Below, piece by piece: positions 8,933 to 17,649 of a DNA stretch of 38,790 nt. Position 1 is the first letter of the stretch. Every line of letters starts with the position of its first letter. This DNA is from Candidatus Staskawiczbacteria bacterium RIFCSPHIGHO2_02_FULL_42_22 (lineage in GTDB: Bacteria; Patescibacteriota; Minisyncoccia; Minisyncoccales; Staskawiczbacteraceae). The notes beneath the pieces were generated by a model. That model worked only from the letters and a program-made list of their open reading frames with translations, had not been told where the DNA came from and ran no database searches. The translations under genes and the position numbers were made by a program. The stretch is from positions 1 to 38,790 of the forward strand of contig MHOT01000026.1 in the NCBI GenBank assembly GCA_001820175.1, written 5' to 3'.

Positions 8933-9499
8933 TTAGGGTTTATTTTCTTTCAGTGGGAATCCCATTAACCTGAATAATTCTAATCCTTCTTGGTGGGTTT
9001 TAGCGTTGGTAGATACGGTAACTTCTAAACCGAAAATGGTTTTTTCTTTTTCGATAAAAATTTCGGGGAATGAAATGTGCTCTCGAAAACCAAGATTCAT
9101 ATTACCTCTTTTATCAATCGACGAGGGGTTTAAACCTTGAAAATCCCGAGATCGCGGCAGTGATAAATAAATAAACCGTTCCAAAAAATCCCACATTTTG
9201 TCCTTTCTCAATGTTACCATGGCCGCAATTTGAAGGCCCTCCCGAAGGGCAAACCCCGCAATGGATTTTTTGGAAGCAACTAATCGGGGTTGTTGTCCAG
9301 CAATTAATGCCATATCTGAAAGGATGATATTTTGGACTTTTTCCCGTTCACCCGAAGTTTTATTGACCACTTGCTTACCAAAAGAACTATTCAGGGTAAC
9401 TTTGGTAAGGTGAGGAACCGCCATCGGATTTTTGTAACCGAACTTAACCATCATGGCAGGCACAACTTGTTCGTTATATTTTTTTCGTAAGCTTTCCAT
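8933..9499 (-). CDS. rplE: 50S ribosomal protein L5
   Basis: YKNPMAVPHLTKVTLNSSFG; SLPRSRDFQGLNPSSIDKRGNMNLGFREHISFPEI. Confidence 0.97.
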   Translation of the reverse strand: MESLRKKYNEQVVPAMMVKFGYKNPMAVPHLTKVTLNSSFGKQVVNKTSGEREKVQNIILSDMALIAGQQPRLVASKKSIAGFALREGLQIAAMVTLRKDKMWDFLERFIYLSLPRSRDFQGLNPSSIDKRGNMNLGFREHISFPEIFIEKEKTIFGLEVTVSTNAKTHQEGLELFRLMGFPLKENKP

Positions 9500-9601
9500 T
9501 GTTTTGAATCTTGAATCTAGTATCTTGTATCTTGAATTGAATGTTGAATTCAGAATTCTTTATTCTATTCCAGCTTCCAGATACAAGATACAAGATTCAC
9601 A
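9500..9601. repeat. Intergenic inverted repeat, ATCTTGA-heptamer family
   Basis: GAATCTTGAATCTAGTATCTTGTATCTTGAATTG...CCAGATACAAGATACAAGATTC. Confidence 0.82.
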
Positions 9602-9907
9602 CTATACTTCTGATTGGCACTTTTTGCAAATTCTGAATTTCTTATTGTCTGTAATTTTATATCCCACTCTAGTTGCTTTACCGCATTTTGGACAAAGGAA
9701 TTTCACATTCGATGCATCCATTGGGGAAGGAACGGGAATTACTTGGCCCTTTTCGCCCTGTTTTTTTGGTTTTATATGTTTCTTTTTTACATTAATTCCC
9801 TCAACCAAAATCTTCTTCTCTTTTGTAAGCGACCTTAAAATCTTGGCAGTTCTGCCTTTATCTTTTCCTGAAATCACTAGCACTGTGTCTCCTTTCTTTA
9901 ATTTCAT
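9602..9907 (-). CDS. rplX: 50S ribosomal protein L24
   Basis: MKLKKGDTVLVISGKDKGRTAKIL KOW motif. Confidence 0.95.
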   Translation of the reverse strand: MKLKKGDTVLVISGKDKGRTAKILRSLTKEKKILVEGINVKKKHIKPKKQGEKGQVIPVPSPMDASNVKFLCPKCGKATRVGYKITDNKKFRICKKCQSEV

Positions 9908-9938
9908 ATTCTATTTTCTATTTTCTAATTTCTATTTT

Positions 9939-10307
9939 CTAGAGCAGTTCTGTGGCCATCATCGCTATTTTATCAAAACCCTTTTCCTTTACTTCTTTTG
10001 CTGCGGGGCCAAATACTCTTCCGCCCTTCGGCAAATTACCTTCTCCTAAAATTACCACAGCGTTATCGTCAAAACGAATATACGAACCATCCTGCCTTTT
10101 AAATTCTTTGCGCTGTCTGATAATTACCGCTTTTACCACCTCGTGTTTTTTTACCAATTTTCTTGGTTCGGCTTTTTTTACGGTTCCTACCACAATATCT
10201 CCCAATTGAGCGTATTTTCGCCTAGTTCCGCCGGGCACATTAATACACTGAAGGATTTTAGCTCCAGAATTATCTGCCACTTTTAACATTGATCTTGGCT
10301 GTATCAT
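9939..10307 (-). CDS. rplN: 50S ribosomal protein L14
   Basis: MIQPRSMLKVADNSGAKILQCINVPGG; FDDNAVVI. Confidence 0.97.
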   Translation of the reverse strand: MIQPRSMLKVADNSGAKILQCINVPGGTRRKYAQLGDIVVGTVKKAEPRKLVKKHEVVKAVIIRQRKEFKRQDGSYIRFDDNAVVILGEGNLPKGGRVFGPAAKEVKEKGFDKIAMMATELL

Positions 10308-10318
10308 ATCTTTGAAAT

Positions 10319-10442
10319 TATTCTAATTAACCTAATTGCTCTAATTATTCTAAATAATGTCTAAATCCTAATTTCTAATTTTGACATTCACTTATTGGGA
10401 TTTGATTAGGTCAATTAGAATAATTAGGTTAATTAGAATAAT
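10319..10442. repeat. Intergenic inverted repeat, CTAATTNNN 9-nt words
   Basis: CTAATTAACCTAATTGCTCTAATTATTCTAA...TTAGAATAATTAGGTTAATTAGAATAATT. Confidence 0.75.
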
Positions 10443-10693
10443 TACACTTTCCCAATAACCCTAAAATGCTTATCTTTGCTTATTGGGGTGGTTTCTTCGA
10501 TTATTACTTTATCCCCCACCTTATATTCCTTTGCCTCATCATGGGCCTTATATTTTTTATGGGTTTTGTATCTCCTTTTGTATTTTGGATGCTCTTTGAT
10601 GCTTTCCACCTTCACTACCACGGTTTTTTGCATTTTATCGGAAACCACAATTCCGGTTAATTTTTTCTTAGGCATAATGCTTTTGCTTCGCAA
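10442..10693 (-). CDS. rpsQ: 30S ribosomal protein S17 (start likely at MPKKKLTG)
   Basis: GIVVSDKMQKTVVVKVE; KYKRRYKTHKKYKAHDE. Confidence 0.95.
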   Translation of the reverse strand: MRSKSIMPKKKLTGIVVSDKMQKTVVVKVESIKEHPKYKRRYKTHKKYKAHDEAKEYKVGDKVIIEETTPISKDKHFRVIGKV

Positions 10694-10753
10694 AAGAAAC
10701 TCTAAATTCTAATTTCTAAATTCTAAAACGGTTTAGGATTTAGAGTTTAGGAT

Positions 10754-10942
10754 TTAGGATTTCGCTTCTCGAATTATGGTTAACATTCTTGCGATTTCTT
10801 TTTTGACCGTATGAATTTCCTTAACATTCTTTAATTGATTAGCGGAAAACTTAAACCGAAGATCGTTCAGTTTTTTTCCATGATCTTGTACCATCTTTTT
10901 TAATTCAGTAATGTCTTTTTTTCGTAATTCTTCTGTCTTCAT
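10754..10942 (-). CDS. rpmC: 50S ribosomal protein L29
   Basis: KTEELRKKDITELKKMVQDHGKKLNDLRFKFSANQLKNVKEIHTVKKEIARMLTI. Confidence 0.94.
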   Translation of the reverse strand: MKTEELRKKDITELKKMVQDHGKKLNDLRFKFSANQLKNVKEIHTVKKEIARMLTIIREAKS

Positions 10943-11066
10943 AAAACTTGAATCTTGAATTTAGTATCTTGTAGCTTGAATAGAATAGATGAATTTTGAA
11001 TTTCGTACACATTCACTATTCCACATTCAATTCCAGCTTCAAGATACAAGATTCCAGATTCACACT
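10943..11066. repeat. Intergenic inverted repeat, ATCTTGA-heptamer family
   Basis: ACTTGAATCTTGAATTTAGTATCTTGTAGCTTGAATAG...CAGCTTCAAGATACAAGATTCCAGATTC. Confidence 0.8.
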
Positions 11067-11067
11067 T

Positions 11068-11535
11068 TTACACCTCGCGTTTAATAAACTTTGTCTTAAT
11101 CGGTAATTTGATACTCGCCCCCTTAAATGCTTCCCGAGCCACTTCCTCCTTCAAGCCGTCGATTTCAAAAATAATCCTTCCTGGTTTTATGGCGTAGACG
11201 TAGTGGTGCACCCCGCCCTTTCCCCCTCCGAGCGGCACCTCTTCTCCCTTTGAAGTTACGGGCTTGTCGGGAAAAATTCTCACCCACAATTTACCTCCCT
11301 TTTTCATATAGCGAATAATATGTCTGCGTGCCGCTTCTAATTGCCGCGCGGTTATCCATTTAGTGCCCATGGCTTTTAATCCAAAACTGCCGAAATTTAA
11401 TTCCGTAGCGCGGGTTTCAACTCCCCTGGTCACTCCTCTGTGCCATTTGCGGTGTTTTACTTTTTTGGGCATCAATAATGTCATAACGAACATTTGACAA
11501 TTAACAATTGACATTTGACTGACACTTTTGGTCAA
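11068..11535 (-). CDS. rplP: 50S ribosomal protein L16 (start likely at MPKKVKHRK)
   Basis: LNFGSFGLKAMGTKWITARQLEAARR; KGGVHHYVYAIKPGRIIFEI. Confidence 0.96.
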   Translation of the reverse strand: MTKSVSQMSIVNCQMFVMTLLMPKKVKHRKWHRGVTRGVETRATELNFGSFGLKAMGTKWITARQLEAARRHIIRYMKKGGKLWVRIFPDKPVTSKGEEVPLGGGKGGVHHYVYAIKPGRIIFEIDGLKEEVAREAFKGASIKLPIKTKFIKREV

Positions 11536-11559
11536 TGGTCAAATGTCAACTGTCAATTG

Positions 11560-12264
11560 TTATGTAAACTTCTCTCCTTTATAAATCCACACCTTAATTC
11601 CAATAACTCCGTACGTACAATACGCTTCACATTGGGCATAGTCAATATCGGCTCTAATGGTCTGGCGTGGAAGCCGTCCTTGTTTTAACCATTCTTTTCT
11701 GGCAATTTCTACTCCATTCAGTCGCCCCGAGACCTCAATTCTCACCCCCTTTATTTCCGGATTTTGCATCACCCGATCCAATACCATTTTCATCACCTGC
11801 CTAAAAGGAATTCTTTTTTCTAACTGCTGGGCAGCCCATTGAGCGACCAGCATAGCAGAAATCCATGGATTTTTTATTTCTTTAATATCTATTTTTATTT
11901 CCCTTGCTCCGGCCGCCCAGGCCCTGGCCAAGGCGGTTTCCTTTGCCCCTCCTGGTCTTGCCGATGAAAACACTTTATCGTGCATCTTTTTTACAATCAT
12001 TTTTTTTAAGCTTTCTATTCCTTCACCCCCTCGCCCAATAATAAGTCCTGGCCGCGCCGATTCGATGATAATATTTAATTTATTAGCTGAATGTTCTATT
12101 TCTATATTGGAAACCGACGCTTCCACTAAGATTTTTCGCAAAAAATCCTTGATCAAGAAGTCCTCTTCTAGATATCGTGGCATATTGGCACCATAAAAAC
12201 CGCGAACATTCCAGTCCTCTACGCCTTTTATCCTAAATGATTTTGGGTGAACCTTGTGACCCAT
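11560..12264 (-). CDS. rpsC: 30S ribosomal protein S3
   Basis: MGHKVHPKSFRIKG; IIGRGGEGIESLKK KH domain; GVRIEVSGRLNGVEIARKEW. Confidence 0.97.
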   Translation of the reverse strand: MGHKVHPKSFRIKGVEDWNVRGFYGANMPRYLEEDFLIKDFLRKILVEASVSNIEIEHSANKLNIIIESARPGLIIGRGGEGIESLKKMIVKKMHDKVFSSARPGGAKETALARAWAAGAREIKIDIKEIKNPWISAMLVAQWAAQQLEKRIPFRQVMKMVLDRVMQNPEIKGVRIEVSGRLNGVEIARKEWLKQGRLPRQTIRADIDYAQCEAYCTYGVIGIKVWIYKGEKFT

Positions 12265-12437
12265 AACTTTTACTTCGTAAAAGAAATTCTAAATTCTAAT
12301 AATTACTAGGGAGGGAGGAATGTGAAAAATGCGTTTTTCATATTCCGACCGAGCGACGTAATTATATAAGCAACCGAAGTTACTTCTATTTCTAAATCCT
12401 AAAGCGTTTTAGAATTTAGAGTTTAGGATTTAGAATT

Positions 12438-12782
12438 TCATTTTTTGGGATTAATTTCACTTATCACTAAAGTAATGTGTGACGTCCGTTTCATGATAGG
12501 ATATGCCCTGCCCCGACTCATGGGGTGCGATCGCTTTAATTTGGGACCTTCATCCACCGTAACCTCGGATATTACCAGATTATCTTCAATTAATTGGTAG
12601 TCATGGACCGCAGATGCTACGGCGCTATTGAGTAGGCGCAATACCGGATCTGCGCTTCGCTTTACGGTAAATTCCAACAAGGCCCTGGCGTCAGCCACGT
12701 TCTTGTTGCGTATTAAATCAATCACTTGACGTGATTTCCGGGGAGCAGTTCTTAAATTTCGTAATACGACTTTTACTTCCAT
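12438..12782 (-). CDS. rplV: 50S ribosomal protein L22
   Basis: RTAPRKSRQVIDLIRNKNVADARALLEF; SRGRAYPIMKRTSHITLV. Confidence 0.96.
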   Translation of the reverse strand: MEVKVVLRNLRTAPRKSRQVIDLIRNKNVADARALLEFTVKRSADPVLRLLNSAVASAVHDYQLIEDNLVISEVTVDEGPKLKRSHPMSRGRAYPIMKRTSHITLVISEINPKK

Positions 12783-12783
12783 A

Positions 12784-12866
12784 ATCTACATTTGACCATT
12801 AACATTTGACATTTGACCGACGGCGAAGTTCTTGGTCAATGGTCACATGTCAATGGTCAATTGTTA
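12784..12866. repeat. Intergenic inverted repeat, CATTTGA-heptamer family
   Basis: ACATTTGACCATTAACATTTGACATTTGACC...GGTCAATGGTCACATGTCAATGGTCAATTG. Confidence 0.78.
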
Positions 12867-13208
12867 CTTGGCTTCTGGTTTTTTAACTTCCGCTGCTCCG
12901 GCTACCTTAGCCGCCTGTGAAGCTTCGGCTTGCTGCTCTAATCCTTTTTGCATCTTTCCGCCGTGCCGTGAAAATTTGGTTGAAGGAGAAAATTCGCCCA
13001 ATTTATGCCCCACCATATCTTCGCCTACAAATACCGGTATAAATTCTTTTCCGTTATGAACTCCAAAAGTAAACCCGACCATTTCCGGAGAAATCGTACA
13101 GTGGCGTGCCCAGGTTTTAATAACCACCTTGTCCCCCTTTCTTACCCTAAGAACCTTTTCCATTAATCGGGGATCTACAAACGGACCTTTTTTTAAACTT
13201 CTGCTCAT
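12864..13208 (-). CDS. rpsS: 30S ribosomal protein S19 with Ala/Lys-rich tail
   Basis: [43 protein letters not shown]. Confidence 0.96.
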   Translation of the reverse strand: MSRSLKKGPFVDPRLMEKVLRVRKGDKVVIKTWARHCTISPEMVGFTFGVHNGKEFIPVFVGEDMVGHKLGEFSPSTKFSRHGGKMQKGLEQQAEASQAAKVAGAAEVKKPEAK

Positions 13209-13296
13209 TTAAACATTTGACATTTGACATTTGACATTTGACATAACGAACTGTACGGAACGTTGTCAATTTGTCAATGGTTAATTGTCAATTGTT
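13208..13296. repeat. Intergenic inverted repeat, ACATTTG-heptamer family
   Basis: Four consecutive ACATTTG units, AACGAActgtacggAACGTT loop, GTCAATTTGTCAATGGTTAATTGTCAATTG arm. Confidence 0.85.
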
Positions 13297-14158
13297 ACTT
13301 CTTTTTACGTCTTTGTATAATAAATTTATTCGTCCACTTTTTACGATATCTCGTTTTCACTCCCAATGCCGGCAAGCCCCATGGTGTTTTTGGATGCTTC
13401 AATCCAATGGGCTGTCTGCCTTCTCCTCCGCCGTGTGGATGGTCAACGGGGTTCATAGCGCTTCCTCGTACATGCGGCCTCCTTCCCTTCAATCGTGATT
13501 TACCTGCTTTCCCTACCCTATAAAATCTATTTTCCGGATTTGAAACCATTCCAATAGTAGCAAAACATTCACCCTTTACTTTTCGTATTTCACTTGAAGG
13601 CATTTTTATATCAGTAAAACCATGTTCTTGCGCTAATACTTGAGCAGCATTCCCGGCAGATCGTACCAATATTCCCCCTTTTCCCGGCTCAAGTTCAATG
13701 TTGTACACGTTGGTCCCAACCGAAATATTTTTCAACTTCATCCGGTTTCCTGGAGTCAAAGGAGCTGCCTCTGAAAATACCACCGTATCGCCTACTTTTA
13801 ATCCTTGTGGAGCCACAATGTATTGCCTTACTTTACTTTGGCTCGCCGAAGCATTTTGCGAAGGCAGCTCTGAATATTCTATTAATGCAATAAAGCCGGT
13901 TCTATTCGGGTCATATTCAAGAGCGATTACCTTGGCCGGCATGTCCATTTTGGTCTGGGAAAATTCTATGATTCGGTACAACTTTTTTACTCCGCCACCC
14001 TTATGGCGCGTGGTAATTCTACCTGATGCCTTTGACCTTCCAACACTGCGTCTTACGTATTTTACAAGCGATTTTTCTGCACGTTTTTTTGTAAGCAAAG
14101 AAAAATCAATCCCGGTCATCCCTCGCCTCGATGGAGTTGTAGGTTTATAAACTTTCAT
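13295..14158 (-). CDS. rplB: 50S ribosomal protein L2 with a short insertion (PSQNASASQS)
   Basis: GRITTRHKGGGVKKLYRIIEF; AMNPVDHPHGGGEGRQPIGLKHPKTPWG. Confidence 0.97.
   Translation of the reverse strand: MKVYKPTTPSRRGMTGIDFSLLTKKRAEKSLVKYVRRSVGRSKASGRITTRHKGGGVKKLYRIIEFSQTKMDMPAKVIALEYDPNRTGFIALIEYSELPSQNASASQSKVRQYIVAPQGLKVGDTVVFSEAAPLTPGNRMKLKNISVGTNVYNIELEPGKGGILVRSAGNAAQVLAQEHGFTDIKMPSSEIRKVKGECFATIGMVSNPENRFYRVGKAGKSRLKGRRPHVRGSAMNPVDHPHGGGEGRQPIGLKHPKTPWGLPALGVKTRYRKKWTNKFIIQRRKKK
13840..13866. repeat. Short in-frame palindromic repeat within rplB
   Basis: TGCCTTCGCAAAATGCTTCGGCGAGCC on coding strand; matches copies at 14554, 24121, 27491. Confidence 0.65.
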
Positions 14159-14170
14159 AATTTTGGAGTA

Positions 14171-14275
14171 ATCACGAATATACGAATTTGCGTTAATATA
14201 CCAATATACGAATATGTGCCACGCCGCGATTTGTATATTCGTATATTATTTTAGATTTGTATATTCGCGATTACT
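14171..14275. repeat. Intergenic inverted repeat, ATATACGAA 9-nt words
   Basis: ACGAATATACGAATTTGCGTTAATATACCAATATACGAATATG...GTATATTCGTATATT. Confidence 0.75.
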
Positions 14276-14277
14276 CC

Positions 14278-14694
14278 TTAAAATAGTTCTATCTTTTGTC
14301 CTTCTTTAACCGTCACTACGGCTTTGGTGAAGGCCTTTTTAAATCCTTCGGTTCTACCCAAACGTCTTTTTTTACGCGGCGCTTTTATAATATTTACATC
14401 CAGCACATTCACCCCATAAATTCCCTCTACCGATTTTTTTATTTCCGGTTTATTGGTATTGTTGTATACCTTAAAGGTATATTTATTCTTTTCGGCCAAA
14501 TCAGTGGCTTTTTCAGAAATGTGCGGCTCTTTAACAATATTATAAGAAAATCCCTTGCCCGCAGTAGCTTTAGCGGAGGATGATTCTACTTTTACAGTGT
14601 TTTCAACTTTCGGTGTAACTGAAATCTTCGGAGCATTTTTCTCTTTCGCTTTATCTTTTTCCTTTTTTCTTTTTAAAAAATCTAGTAATGCCAT
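14278..14694 (-). CDS. rplW: 50S ribosomal protein L23 with N-terminal extension
   Basis: IVKEPHISEKATDLAEKNKYTFKVYNNTNKPEIKKSVEGIYGV. Confidence 0.95.
   Translation of the reverse strand: MALLDFLKRKKEKDKAKEKNAPKISVTPKVENTVKVESSSAKATAGKGFSYNIVKEPHISEKATDLAEKNKYTFKVYNNTNKPEIKKSVEGIYGVNVLDVNIIKAPRKKRRLGRTEGFKKAFTKAVVTVKEGQKIELF
14554..14581. repeat. Short in-frame palindromic repeat within rplW
   Basis: Coding ATCCTCCGCTAAAGCTACTGCGGGCAAG encodes SSAKATAGK; matches the short palindrome family. Confidence 0.6.
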
Positions 14695-14778
14695 AATTTT
14701 TACAGCGTAAAAATAAATCCTAAACTCTAATTTCTAAATTCTAAAACGGTTTAGGATTTAGGGTTTAGGGTTTAGTAT

Positions 14779-15411
14779 TTATGATTTGCCACCAAAGGTG
14801 GCTTCTATATCCTTAATTCCATCCTTACTTACCAGCACATACTTATAATTCAATAAATCCACCACATTCAAATTCCGTGCTTCCGATACTCCGGTTTTGG
14901 CAATGTTTCTTGCCACTAAAAATGTCTTTTTATCCGCATTCGGGGAAACAACCAATCTGCTATTTGTTTTAATGGGCAAATTTTTAATAGTCGCAGCCAT
15001 CTCTTTTGTTTTTGCTTCTGGTATTTGCAGTGAATCCACTACCACCAAGAGATTATTTTTCACTTTTTCCGAAAGCACCATATACAAGGCCTTTCTCCTC
15101 ATTTTTACTGGTAACGCTTTGGCATAATTTTTATCATTTCGTGGGCCTCCCGAGACCCCTCCGCCCTTCCAAATTGGGGACCTGGTCGATCCGTGTCGCG
15201 CCCTTCCCGTTCCTTTCTGTCGCCAGGGTTTTCGTCCTCCACCCCGCACTTCTCCTCTGGTTTGGGTATGAGCACCCACTTGCCTTTTGTTTGCAGTTTG
15301 TGAAATCAATACTTGGTGCACCAAATCAGCGTTCATTTTGACGTCAAAAATTTCTGCAGGTAATACTGAGTTTCCTATCACTTCGCCTTTTTGATTATAA
15401 ACATCAACCTT
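14779..15411 (-). CDS. rplD: 50S ribosomal protein L4 (start likely at MKVDVYNQ)
   Basis: TRGEVRGGGRKPWRQKGTGRARHGSTRSPIWKGGGV. Confidence 0.96.
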   Translation of the reverse strand, partial: KVDVYNQKGEVIGNSVLPAEIFDVKMNADLVHQVLISQTANKRQVGAHTQTRGEVRGGGRKPWRQKGTGRARHGSTRSPIWKGGGVSGGPRNDKNYAKALPVKMRRKALYMVLSEKVKNNLLVVVDSLQIPEAKTKEMAATIKNLPIKTNSRLVVSPNADKKTFLVARNIAKTGVSEARNLNVVDLLNYKYVLVSKDGIKDIEATFGGKS

Positions 15412-15412
15412 C

Positions 15413-15492
15413 ATGGAACATGGAACATGGAACATGGAACATGGAACAAAACTACGACGTCTTGTTATGTGTTCTATGTTATGTGTTATGTG
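15413..15492. repeat. Intergenic inverted repeat, CATGGAA-heptamer family
   Basis: Five CATGGAA-type units, acgacgt loop, ATGTGTTCTATGTTATGTGTTATG arm. Confidence 0.8.
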
Positions 15493-15544
15493 ACCCCACT
15501 TATCCACCCTCGCGCAAAATTCTTGTAGGAATTTCGCGCGACGG

Positions 15545-15573
15545 TTGACAAATTTAATTTATTGTTATATAGT
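15545..15573 (+). promoter_or_regulatory. Putative sigma70 promoter
   Basis: TTGACA 17 nt TATAGT. Confidence 0.65.
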
Positions 15574-15614
15574 GATGCTGTGTTCATTTTTGCTACCACC
15601 CATGGAGCAGCAAT

Positions 15615-15845
15615 ATGAGTATTCTTGATCAATACGAGCAGGTCTGCAAAAGTTGTGGAGTGACCATCGCTGACGTTGATCGCTTCTGCCATCAATGCAG
15701 ACACCCCGTTCTTCTTCCACCAAATGTGAGCGCACTAACTATCCAAGAAAAACAGGATCGAAACCCAGATGGTTGCTTGGATTTTCATAACCTATATCGC
15801 AGAATGCGATATAAGTTTTGTCCAACATGCGGCAACCAATTCTAA
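15615..15845 (+). CDS. Small double zinc-ribbon protein (76 aa)
   Basis: CKSCGVTIADVDRFCHQC and FCPTCGNQF; GGAGCAGCAAT SD; own promoter and terminator. Confidence 0.8.
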   Translation: MSILDQYEQVCKSCGVTIADVDRFCHQCRHPVLLPPNVSALTIQEKQDRNPDGCLDFHNLYRRMRYKFCPTCGNQF

Positions 15846-15849
15846 TATC

Positions 15850-15883
15850 GTAGCGCCAACCTTCAGGTTCGGCGCTCTTTTTT
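15850..15883 (+). terminator. Intrinsic terminator
   Basis: GTAGCGCCAACcttcagGTTCGGCGCT then T7. Confidence 0.8.
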
Positions 15884-15954
15884 TACTTCGTCATCGCGAA
15901 CCGCAGTGAAGCGATCTTTTTAAAAAAATCTAACTATTAGATTGCTTCGCTCTA

Positions 15955-16132
15955 TGGAACAAACATTATGAAACCGCACTAAACTCGCCGCAGGTTTGGC
16001 AATATTGGGCGGCTTGGAGCAAAAAGTTTGTGAGGCGTAGCCGAAGCTACGCCGAACAAACTTTTTGTGAAACCTGCCCAAGATTGGCAAATCCGGCAAG
16101 GGTTGGAGTGCGGTTTCATAATGTTTGTTCCA
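15955..16132 (+). mobile_element. 178-bp palindromic element, copy 1 (TGGAACAAACATTATG-arm type), flanked by TA
   Basis: TA|TGGAACAAACATTATGAAACCGCACT...AGTGCGGTTTCATAATGTTTGTTCCA|TA; exactly 178 nt. Confidence 0.88.
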
Positions 16133-16175
16133 TAGCTCGCAATGACAACGTTGACCAAACCCTAACCCCTAGACG

Positions 16176-16802
16176 CTAACCCCTAATCTCTAATAATGTC
16201 CCCCTGTGCCCCGGAATTGCCCCCTTCAGCGCTAAGACATTATTTTGGGCATCAATACTGGCAATTTTCAAATTTTTTACGGTGATTCTTTCAAAACCCA
16301 TGCGTCCCGGCATTTTTCTTCCTTTAATTACGTGCTGGGGAAATCGTTGGCCAATAGATCCAATGGTGCGGCTTTCGTGTTTGGCTCCGTGGGTGGCGTT
16401 TCGGCCATGAAAACCGTGCCGTTTTACTCCTCCCTGAAACCCTTTTCCTTTTGAGATTCCTGACACATTAACGGTATCTCCCTCCGTAAATTCACCGACT
16501 GAAACTTCGTCGCCAACGTTTTTTAGAAATTGGGAATTGGTAATTGGATATTCTCTCAAATATCGATACTCTTTGCCCTTCATGGTTTTTTTAATCTTGC
16601 TTTTCTTTTCAATTTTTACAAATCCCAACTGAAGCGCATCGTACCCCTCTTTATCTTTAGATATTTTTTGTAATACCGTGCATGGCCCTGCTTCAACCAA
16701 AGTCACCGGAGTGATATTTCCCTTTGCATCAAACATCTGAGTCATTCCAATTTTTTTCCCTAAGATAAACTTCATCCATGTGATGCAAATTACAAATGTC
16801 AT
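16176..16802 (-). CDS. rplC: 50S ribosomal protein L3
   Basis: ILGKKIGMTQMFD; GKGFQGGVKRHGFHG; IGQRFPQHVIKGRKMPGRMG. Confidence 0.96.
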   Translation of the reverse strand: MTFVICITWMKFILGKKIGMTQMFDAKGNITPVTLVEAGPCTVLQKISKDKEGYDALQLGFVKIEKKSKIKKTMKGKEYRYLREYPITNSQFLKNVGDEVSVGEFTEGDTVNVSGISKGKGFQGGVKRHGFHGRNATHGAKHESRTIGSIGQRFPQHVIKGRKMPGRMGFERITVKNLKIASIDAQNNVLALKGAIPGHRGTLLEIRG

Positions 16803-16977
16803 GCAAATTTACAAATATGCGAATACATATTCGCATATTCGCCAAATTGGCACTACATTCGCGTTATTGGCATCTTATAATCAAATAACGGGCCTTCAGC
16901 CCGATAAAGTAAAATCTTATAACAAGACCTTATTTTGGACTTTTCTCTTACCAGGTAAGAGTAGTATCTCGTTTTAA

Positions 16978-17116
16978 TTGTGAATATTGAATCTTGTATC
17001 TTGCCGCCCCAAAGGGCGAGCCTCGCCCAAAGGGCGGGAAGCTGGAATGTGGTGAGAAAATTCGTCATTCAAAATTCTATTCAAGCTACAAGATACAATA
17101 TTCAAGATTCTACTAT
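16978..17116. repeat. Intergenic inverted repeat, ATCTTGA-heptamer family
   Basis: GTGAATATTGAATCTTGTATCTTG...CAAGCTACAAGATACAATATTCAAGATTC. Confidence 0.75.
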
Positions 17117-17144
17117 ATTTTTATCAAAATATCAACCCCCCTTC

Positions 17145-17516
17145 TTAAATTTTTATGGATATATCTACTCCTGACGGTAAATTCAAGTCGCGCAGGGCTT
17201 CAATAATTCCCTCGTTTGGGCTTAAAATATCAATAATCCTTTTGTGTACCCGCATTTCAAACTGCTCACGGGCGTTTTTGTGGACAAAAGTTGATCGGTT
17301 TACGGTGTATTTTAAAATTTCCGTTGGCAGTGGCACGGGCCCCACCACTTCAACCCCCTGGCGATTGGCAATATCAATAATCTGTCGCACTGAATTATCT
17401 ATGATTTTGTGATCATAGGCCTTCAATTTTATCCTGATTTTTGGCATCACGGCAACAGCGGCCTCTTTTGGAGTATCAGTTTCTGGCTTCTTTTTTGCAG
17501 CTGGTTTTTTAATCAT
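17145..17516 (-). CDS. rpsJ: 30S ribosomal protein S10
   Basis: [40 protein letters not shown]. Confidence 0.97.
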   Translation of the reverse strand: MIKKPAAKKKPETDTPKEAAVAVMPKIRIKLKAYDHKIIDNSVRQIIDIANRQGVEVVGPVPLPTEILKYTVNRSTFVHKNAREQFEMRVHKRIIDILSPNEGIIEALRDLNLPSGVDISIKI

Positions 17517-17537
17517 TTTTATTCATTTTTGCTCGGC

Positions 17538-17630
17538 AAAAATCGCAGATTTACGCAGATACCACGCAGATTTACGCAGATCGTGATACGACGTATCCGC
17601 GATTATCTGCGTTGAATCCGCATTTTTCCG
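17538..17630. repeat. Intergenic inverted repeat, ACGCAGATTT words
   Basis: CGCAGATTTACGCAGATACCACGCAGATTTACGCAGATCG...CGCGATTATCTGCGTTGAATCCGC. Confidence 0.7.
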
Positions 17631-17649
17631 CGACAAAAATCATCAAGTA

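Noticed and set aside
12898-12945. Possible further copy of the short palindrome in the S19 tail (CTGTGAAGCTTCGGCTTGC)
   Set aside because: Only a partial match; Ala/Lys-rich ribosomal protein tails can give this by composition.
13208-13296. CRISPR array suggested by short tandem repeats
   Set aside because: Units are only 7 nt with no spacers, and arms are inverted; no cas genes present.
15486-15704. 72-aa minus-strand ORF upstream of L4
   Set aside because: Antisense to the zinc-ribbon cassette, no domain or SD.
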